From Pseudarthrobacter sulfonivorans (GTDB lineage Bacteria > Actinomycetota > Actinomycetes > Actinomycetales > Micrococcaceae): a stretch of DNA of 64,000 nucleotides. The notes beneath the pieces are model-generated. The model was not told the origin of the DNA, made no database searches, and worked only from the letters and a program-made list of their open reading frames with translations. Of the stretch, positions 59,306 through 64,000 are shown in pieces. The stretch is from NCBI RefSeq assembly GCF_001484605.1, contig NZ_CP013747.1, positions 1,302,001 to 1,366,000 of the forward strand, given 5' to 3'. Both the position numbers and the translations under genes were made by a program. Each line of letters starts with the position of its first letter. Position 1 is the first letter of the stretch.

Positions 59306-59393
59306 CTCTCTCACTTCCTGCGCGTTTTCCCGGATCCCTCTCTCACCTGGTGAGAGAGGGCCTCTCCGGATTTTCCTGCAGGAAGTGAGGGAG
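59306..59393. repeat. Nested palindromic element
   Basis: An outer inverted pair (CTCTCTCACTTCCTGC at 59306-59321 and its near complement at 59378-59393) encloses an inner hairpin CCCTCTCTCACC/GGTGAGAGAGGG at 59336-59347 and 59349-59360. The CTCTCTCAC sequence occurs in both arms of both. It begins 5 bases after the dehydrogenase stop. Confidence 0.75.
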
Positions 59394-59424
59394 CGTCCAT
59401 GGCCCCGCACTCGCTGGACGCAAG

Positions 59425-59454
59425 AACGCCCGACGCCGGCCGGCGTCGGGCGTT
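59425..59454 (+). terminator. 30-bp perfect palindrome terminator
   Basis: AACGCCCGACGCCGG is followed directly by its full complement, giving a 15-bp stem with no spacer, then TTTTGTG. It lies between the plus-strand operon and the convergent transporter gene at 59484. Confidence 0.8.
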
Positions 59455-59483
59455 TTTGTGTCACCTTGGGGTGCGGCGTCACC

Positions 59484-60959
59484 TTAGACAGACACGCCTG
59501 AGCGCTGCTTGAACAGGTGCTCGAGCTCCTCCAGGGATTTATCCTTGGTCTCCGGAACGACGCGCTTGACCCAGACAATGGCACACAGCTGCAGTGCCAC
59601 GAAGATGAAGAACGTCGCCGAAACCCCGATCCACGAGACCATCTGCGGGAAGAAGAACCCGATCAGGAAGTTGATCATCCAAAGCACAAAGACGCAGATG
59701 CCCATCGCGATGCCGCGGACGTGCATGGGGAAGATCTCGGACATGGTGAGCCAGGTGACAGTGCCGATGCAGCCCTGCATGGAAGCCAGGAATGTCACCA
59801 TGAACAGCAGCACTAGGTAGCCGCGCAACGTGCTCTCCGGCAGGAGCATGGAGACGAGCGCGATGGCCGTCAGGGACGACGCCGTGCCGCACAGTCCCAC
59901 GATCAGCATGGGCTTGCGGGGCACCCGCGTCATCAGATACATGCCAACGACGACGGCCGCCACCGACGTGACGCCGTTGAGGACGTTGGCGATCAAGGCG
60001 CCCTGGTCGCCGAATCCGGACGAGGAAAGGATGGACGTCCCGTAGTACATGATGGCGTTGACGCCGCTGATCTGGTTGATGATCGCCATGCCCAGGCCCA
60101 CCACGAAGATCCTGCGGATCCACGGAACGGTGAGATCCTTGAACGTGCCCATCCTGGCCTGGTAATCCTCCCGGGCTGCCTGCCGCACCTCGTCGAACTC
60201 CGCGGAGACGTCGCCGGCGGCGCGGGTGGAGCGCAGCACCTCAAGGACGGCCCCGAAGCGGCCGGCCGACGCCAGCCAGCGCGGGCTCTCCGGCAGGACC
60301 AGCATGCCGAACCACAGGACCACGGCCGGGAGCGTGGCGATAACCAGCATCCAGCGCCACACGTGCGTTTCTTCGGGGAAAGCGTTGCCGAGTACTGCAT
60401 TGAAGGTGAAGGCCAGGAACTGGCCGGTGACGATCATCAGCTCGTTTTGGGTGACGATGCGGCCGCGTTGGGCCGCCGGGGACATTTCCGCGAGGTACAC
60501 GGGGACAATCACGGAGGCGCCGCCCACGGCCAGGCCCAGGAATGTCCGGGCCGCGATGAGCATCTCCGTGTTCGGCGAGACGGTGCAGGCGATGGTGGCC
60601 ATGACGAAGATCAGGGCCAGTCCCATGATGGTCTTACGCCGGCCGAAGCGGTCCGAGAGCCGGCCTGCGCTGATGGCGCCGAAGGCCGCGCCGAACAGGA
60701 GCGTGGACGTGACCAGCCCTTCGGTGAGCGGCGTCAGTCCGAGGTCCCGCTGCATAAACGGCAAGGCGCCGTTGATGACGCCGGTGTCGTAGCCGAACAG
60801 GAGCCCGCCGAACGTGGAGAAGAGCGCCACCTTCCGCATGAACTTCTTCGGATTTGCCGGTTTGGCCGGGTTGTTCGGCTTGGTGGTGCCGGGCGCGTCG
60901 GATTGGACTGTGCCGGGATTCGTCATGGTTCCGTTGCTTTGGTCCGTCTTCCCCACCAC
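59484..60959 (-). CDS. iolT: Sugar-porter-family MFS transporter, IolT-like
   Basis: The 491-residue protein is an MFS sugar porter with 12 TM segments. It shows family signatures [36 protein letters not shown], and [12 protein letters not shown] with [13 protein letters not shown] at the C terminus. It resembles the IolT-type inositol:proton symporters of actinobacteria. The GTG start overlaps the stop of the isomerase gene upstream (TAGTG); an ATG 11 codons in is possible. Context of IolG and IolE-like genes on the same strand supports inositol uptake. Confidence 0.9.
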   Translation of the reverse strand: MVGKTDQSNGTMTNPGTVQSDAPGTTKPNNPAKPANPKKFMRKVALFSTFGGLLFGYDTGVINGALPFMQRDLGLTPLTEGLVTSTLLFGAAFGAISAGRLSDRFGRRKTIMGLALIFVMATIACTVSPNTEMLIAARTFLGLAVGGASVIVPVYLAEMSPAAQRGRIVTQNELMIVTGQFLAFTFNAVLGNAFPEETHVWRWMLVIATLPAVVLWFGMLVLPESPRWLASAGRFGAVLEVLRSTRAAGDVSAEFDEVRQAAREDYQARMGTFKDLTVPWIRRIFVVGLGMAIINQISGVNAIMYYGTSILSSSGFGDQGALIANVLNGVTSVAAVVVGMYLMTRVPRKPMLIVGLCGTASSLTAIALVSMLLPESTLRGYLVLLFMVTFLASMQGCIGTVTWLTMSEIFPMHVRGIAMGICVFVLWMINFLIGFFFPQMVSWIGVSATFFIFVALQLCAIVWVKRVVPETKDKSLEELEHLFKQRSGVSV

Positions 60960-61831
60960 TACTTGGCCTGAGCGACGTAGTTGCGCATTGTCTCCAGCTG
61001 GTAGCGGGACACGTCCTCGGCGTTGTCGTCTTCGGCGAAGACACTGGACACCATGACGGTGTTGTCCTTGTCCAGGAAGCCGATTTCCTTGAGCCCGCCG
61101 AAGAACTCGTCCCAGTTCACGTCGCCGTCGCCGATCTTCAGGTGCTGGTGCACCCGCACGGCGTTTCCGGGCGGATTCGTGATGTAGCGCAGGCCGTGGG
61201 AGGCGTGGTGGTCCATGGTGTCCGAGACGTGGACCAGGCGCAGCTTGTCCCCCGCTGCCCGCATGATTTCAAGGGGCTTGTTGCCCATGTGGAACGAGTG
61301 CGAGGCAACGTAGACCATGCCGATGTTGGGCGAGTTGATGCCACGGATGACGCGGATGGCGGCCAGGCCGTCTTCGACGAAGTCGTCCGGGTGGGGGTCG
61401 ATCAGGACATCCAGGCCTTCACGCTCGATGATCGGCAGCAGCTCTTCCATGGAGCGGTAGAAGGCGCGCTCGGATTCTTCGGCCTTTTCGGGGCGGCCGC
61501 TGAATTCGGTGTTCATGGTGCTGACGCCAAGGTCCACGGCAATTTGGATGGCGCGCTTCCAGTAGCGGACCGCTGCCTCGCGGGCATCCTCGTCCGGACC
61601 CGACCAGCGCAGCACGGGAAGCACCGACGCGATTTCGACGCCGGCATCCTTGCAGGCCTTGTTCATCTGGGCCACAAGCTCATCGTCGGCTTTGGGGTGG
61701 TTGTAAAACGGGATCATGTCCGCATGCGGAGTCAGCTGCAGGTACTTGTAACCGAGATCGGCGGCCACGCGCGGAAATTCCAGCAGGCTGTGGCTGTGGT
61801 GGAACGGGGTGGGGTCCAGGGCGATTTTCAT
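60959..61831 (-). CDS. TIM-barrel sugar isomerase/epimerase-like protein
   Basis: The 290-residue protein is a xylose-isomerase-like TIM barrel: [70 protein letters not shown] and [14 protein letters not shown]. The His/Asp-rich motifs fit a metal-dependent epimerase or isomerase, such as IolI (2-keto-myo-inositol isomerase) or IolH-like. ATG at 61831 follows AAAGGAG. It lies between the IolG gene, across a repeat, and the IolT gene that overlaps it. A role in converting inosose stereoisomers is likely but unproven. Confidence 0.82.
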   Translation of the reverse strand: MKIALDPTPFHHSHSLLEFPRVAADLGYKYLQLTPHADMIPFYNHPKADDELVAQMNKACKDAGVEIASVLPVLRWSGPDEDAREAAVRYWKRAIQIAVDLGVSTMNTEFSGRPEKAEESERAFYRSMEELLPIIEREGLDVLIDPHPDDFVEDGLAAIRVIRGINSPNIGMVYVASHSFHMGNKPLEIMRAAGDKLRLVHVSDTMDHHASHGLRYITNPPGNAVRVHQHLKIGDGDVNWDEFFGGLKEIGFLDKDNTVMVSSVFAEDDNAEDVSRYQLETMRNYVAQAK

Positions 61832-61864
61832 GGTCACTCCTTTGTGAATAAGTCATTGATCTAG

Positions 61865-61925
61865 AGTTTTTGTCCAGATAATGCGCCGAGAACGGTCTCA
61901 AAGCCGCATTATCTGGACAAAAACT
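61865..61925. terminator. Family II inverted repeat, copy 2 (perfect)
   Basis: AGTTTTTGTCCAGATAATGC plus G (61865-61885) is perfectly inverted at 61905-61925 with a 19-base loop. It begins 20 bases after the stop of iolG on the minus strand and precedes the next gene start. The arm matches copy 1 at 1112. Confidence 0.78.
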
Positions 61926-61944
61926 ACGGGAGCCGGATGGGCTG

Positions 61945-62958
61945 TTAGGTGTAGAGGTCCGGCTTGGCGTTCAGCTGGACCTTGACCTTTTCGCCCGACT
62001 TCTGGGCCTCGACGCCTGCCTCGCAGCAGGCTGCGGTGGCGTAGCCATCCCAGGCGGTGGGTCCGCCGATTTCGCCGCGGAGCGCAGCGTCCACCCAGGA
62101 CTGGATTTCGACATCGTAGGCTGCGCCGAAACGTTCTTCGAAACCTGGGGTGACGTTGCCGCCCCAACGCCCGGCGCTGCGGGTGTACGGGCCCTTATCA
62201 CCCCCGATGCTCACGATGCCTTCTTCGAAGGATGCCTGCGTGGCGACTTGGTAGCCGAACTTGGCGTTGACGTAGATCTCGACGTCGGCCAGGACGCCGG
62301 ATTCGGTTTCGAGCAGTACGTGCTGCGGATCGTGCTGGCCAGCCGGTGCGTTCTTCGTGGCCTTGCCCAAGCGGACCTGGACACTGGTGATTTCTTCGCC
62401 GGTGAAGAAACGGATGGCGTCGAACTCGTGCACCACGGAGTCGTTGATGAGCATCTCGTTGGTGAAGCCGGTGGGCGTAGTGGGGTTGCGGTGCTGGTGG
62501 TGGAGCATCAGCAGCTCCCCCAGCTCGCCGTCGCGGATGACTGAGCTCAGGGCGGCGTATTCGGCGTCGAAGCGGCGCATAAAGCCCACCTGGATGCGCT
62601 TGTGTCCCAGCGCCGTTTCGGCCTGGACAACTTTCCACGCACTTTCGGCGTCAGGGGTGAGCGGCTTTTCGCAGAGGATCGGGAAACCCTTCTCGAGCGC
62701 CTTGTACAGGATTTCCTCGTGGAGGAAGCCCGGCGTGGCAATCAGCACGGCGTTGACGTCCCCGTTGTTGAGCGCCTCGTCGGCGCTGGCAAGCGCCACG
62801 GCACCGTCGATGCCTTCGATGGCGGCCTGGGCACGGGAGAGGTCAACGTCGACGACGGCGGCCACTTCGGCGCCGTGGATGCGCGTGCTGAGGCGCTTGA
62901 TGTGGTCCGCACCCATGCGGCCTGCGCCGATGACGGCAACGCGGAGAATGTCAGTCAT
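61945..62958 (-). CDS. iolG: Inositol 2-dehydrogenase
   Basis: The 337-residue protein is an IolG-type NAD-dependent myo-inositol 2-dehydrogenase. It has VAVIGAGRMGADHIKRL, CEKPLTP with Lys98, and INDSVVHEFDAIRFF with Asp173 and His177, placed as in characterised IolG. ATG follows AAGGACAG. It is 38 bases after an IolE-like gene, on the same strand. It should make 2-keto-myo-inositol (scyllo-inosose), the first step of the pathway. Among the seven family members here it is the best IolG candidate. Confidence 0.9.
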   Translation of the reverse strand: MTDILRVAVIGAGRMGADHIKRLSTRIHGAEVAAVVDVDLSRAQAAIEGIDGAVALASADEALNNGDVNAVLIATPGFLHEEILYKALEKGFPILCEKPLTPDAESAWKVVQAETALGHKRIQVGFMRRFDAEYAALSSVIRDGELGELLMLHHQHRNPTTPTGFTNEMLINDSVVHEFDAIRFFTGEEITSVQVRLGKATKNAPAGQHDPQHVLLETESGVLADVEIYVNAKFGYQVATQASFEEGIVSIGGDKGPYTRSAGRWGGNVTPGFEERFGAAYDVEIQSWVDAALRGEIGGPTAWDGYATAACCEAGVEAQKSGEKVKVQLNAKPDLYT

Positions 62959-62995
62959 TGTTCTGTCCTTAGTATCGGGTGCTAGGTATCGGGGG

Positions 62996-63913
62996 TCAGC
63001 TGACAGTGGTGCGGGAGCCGCAGGACAGCAGGTAGTTGCGGGTTCGCTTGGCGATGGGCATCGGCACGTCGAAGGACACCGGGTACATGTCCTGTTCGAC
63101 GATGCCGAAGATCGGCCGGTTGAGCCCCTCCACCGCCTCGATGACGGCGCGCAGGTCCGGGAGACCGTTCGGCGGCTCTGTCATAACGCCGGCCAGGTTT
63201 GCGGCTGCCCAAGTCATGTTTTCGTCGTTGACCTTCTTCAGGATGTCCGGGTTGATCTGCTTCAGGTGCAGGTAGCCGATGCGGTCCGGGTAGTTCTTGA
63301 TCAGCTCAAGGCTGGACGCTCCGCAGTACTCGGCGTGGCCGGTGTCCAGGCACAGATTCAGGTATTCGGGGTCCGTTGAGGCCAGCAGGGTCTCGATGTC
63401 CTGCTGCGCGCCAACGTGCGAATCGGCGTGTGAGTGGAACTGCTGCTTCAGGCCGAAGTCCTCCAGCAGGACTTTGCCCATGCGGTTGTGGCCGGCGAAG
63501 AGGTCAGCCCACTGTTCCTGTGAGAGCTCGCCGCTCTCCACTGCCTCACCGGTGACATCGTCGCGCCACATGGCGGGAATGACCACAATGTGCTCGCCGC
63601 CCATGGCTGCCGTCAGTTCGGCCACCTTGCGGGCCGGCTCCCAGGCTTCGTCGTATTGCTTGGCGCCGCGGTGGAATGCCGTGAAGACCGTCCCTGCGGT
63701 GACCTTCAGATCGCGGGCCTTGAGCTCCTCGGCCAGCCGCGTGGGATCGTTCGGCAGGTAGCCGTAGGGGCCCAGTTCGATCCACTTGTAGCCGGATTCG
63801 GCCACTTCGTCGAGGAACCGTTCCCACGGGGTCTGCTTGGGGTCGTCGGCGAACCAGACGCCCCAGGAGTCCGGCGCGGTGCCGATGATGAGTTTGTTCT
63901 CTTTGTCTGTCAT
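62996..63913 (-). CDS. IolE-like inosose dehydratase / TIM-barrel protein
   Basis: The 305-residue protein begins NKLIIGTAPDSWGVWFADDPKQTPWERFLDEVAESGYKWIELGPYGYLP, which is the IolE-type start. Later motifs are QFHSHADSHVG, LNLCLDTGHAEYCG and IVEQDMYP, which give a metal site of His, Asp, His and Glu. IolE removes water from scyllo-inosose. It sits next to iolG on the same strand, which supports this role, but a related isomerase cannot be excluded. The ATG overlaps a CTGTCATGACAG palindrome. Confidence 0.82.
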   Translation of the reverse strand: MTDKENKLIIGTAPDSWGVWFADDPKQTPWERFLDEVAESGYKWIELGPYGYLPNDPTRLAEELKARDLKVTAGTVFTAFHRGAKQYDEAWEPARKVAELTAAMGGEHIVVIPAMWRDDVTGEAVESGELSQEQWADLFAGHNRMGKVLLEDFGLKQQFHSHADSHVGAQQDIETLLASTDPEYLNLCLDTGHAEYCGASSLELIKNYPDRIGYLHLKQINPDILKKVNDENMTWAAANLAGVMTEPPNGLPDLRAVIEAVEGLNRPIFGIVEQDMYPVSFDVPMPIAKRTRNYLLSCGSRTTVS

Positions 63914-63918
63914 GACAG
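63907..63918. promoter_or_regulatory. 12-bp palindrome across a start codon
   Basis: CTGTCATGACAG is perfectly symmetrical and covers the ATG of the IolE-like gene. The TGTC...GACA half-sites resemble the TGTCCTGACA box at 54748. It may be chance, since ATGACA encodes the first two residues. Confidence 0.3.
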
Positions 63919-64000
63919 CGTTGTCTTTTCTGTGTTGTCGGGCCGGTAGGGTCGGGCGTGGGTCAGTCCCGCCGTCCGCGCCCTTCGGAAGCATCGTCGG
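63914..64000. other. Right-edge region upstream of the IolE-like gene
   Basis: The last 87 bases hold no recognisable gene. They should contain part of the promoter region of the minus-strand IolE-like/iolG unit, which is cut off at the window end. Confidence 0.4.

Noticed and set aside
62964..62973. A further TGTCCT box upstream of iolG
   Set aside because: On the coding strand this is AAGGACA, the ribosome-binding site of iolG, so the match is explained.
43532..64000. A complete inositol operon (iolC, iolD, iolA) in the window
   Set aside because: No kinase, trihydroxycyclohexanedione hydrolase or methylmalonate-semialdehyde dehydrogenase is encoded here. Only iolB, iolG and iolE-like genes are seen.

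Overview
The window is chromosomal DNA from a high-GC Gram-positive actinobacterium. An Arthrobacter/Pseudarthrobacter-type organism fits best. The pointers are the GC-rich codon use, an Rpf-LysM protein, a DUF222/13E12-type HNH protein, a DUF6318 lipoprotein, and a dense set of sugar/inositol catabolic genes with GntR and LacI regulators. This is a judgement from protein families, not a database match. No gene-free stretch exceeds 300 bases, and I found no rRNA, tRNA, CRISPR array or complete insertion sequence.

Region 1 (about 0-16 kb) is mostly housekeeping and orphan genes: acylphosphatase and a YceI-family protein, a regulator-like protein fused to a starch-enzyme-type domain, a purine nucleoside/base deaminase, an Rpf-like muralytic enzyme, NERD and SDR proteins, the HNH protein, Tex, an old-yellow-enzyme reductase, and a lipoprotein/PKD-protein pair. 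Region 2 (16-24 kb) combines DNA repair and restriction with signalling: Vsr endonuclease, an Hpt-like protein lacking its histidine, an OmpR-type regulator with a divergent sensor kinase, and a McrB/McrC pair. Region 3 (24-31 kb) is transport: a heterodimeric ABC exporter followed by a thioesterase, then a MarR-controlled DHA2-type efflux pump. Region 4 (31-37 kb) holds a TPP enzyme, a ureohydrolase, a cupin regulator and a sodium:solute symporter, which together suggest catabolism of a guanidino compound. Region 5 (37-43 kb) has a rubrerythrin-VIT1 fusion, a LOG-family protein, an SDR-MFS-GntR catabolic set and an SRPBCC protein.

Region 6 (43.5-64 kb) is the most distinctive part. It is a set of inositol/sugar-oxidation modules with seven Gfo/Idh/MocA dehydrogenases and four TIM-barrel isomerase/dehydratase proteins. 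(a) A GntR-UTRA regulator with iolB. (b) A LacI regulator divergent from an IolG-like dehydrogenase around a 26-bp palindrome. (c) A long minus-strand operon: substrate-binding protein, permease and ATPase, then three dehydrogenases and a hydroxypyruvate-isomerase-like protein. (d) A second LacI regulator divergent from dehydrogenase-TIM barrel-dehydrogenase. (e) An IolE-like protein, IolG, another TIM barrel and an IolT-type transporter. The core iolC, iolD and iolA genes are not in the window. A short box, TGTCCTRWCA, occurs at three promoters in this region and may tie modules a, c and d to the GntR regulator.

Several unrelated genes end in members of the same short inverted-repeat families. 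Family I is at 8.2, 28.8 and 31.1 kb; family II is at 1.1 and 61.9 kb. They look like mobile or copied terminator cassettes and are the most unusual non-coding signal here.
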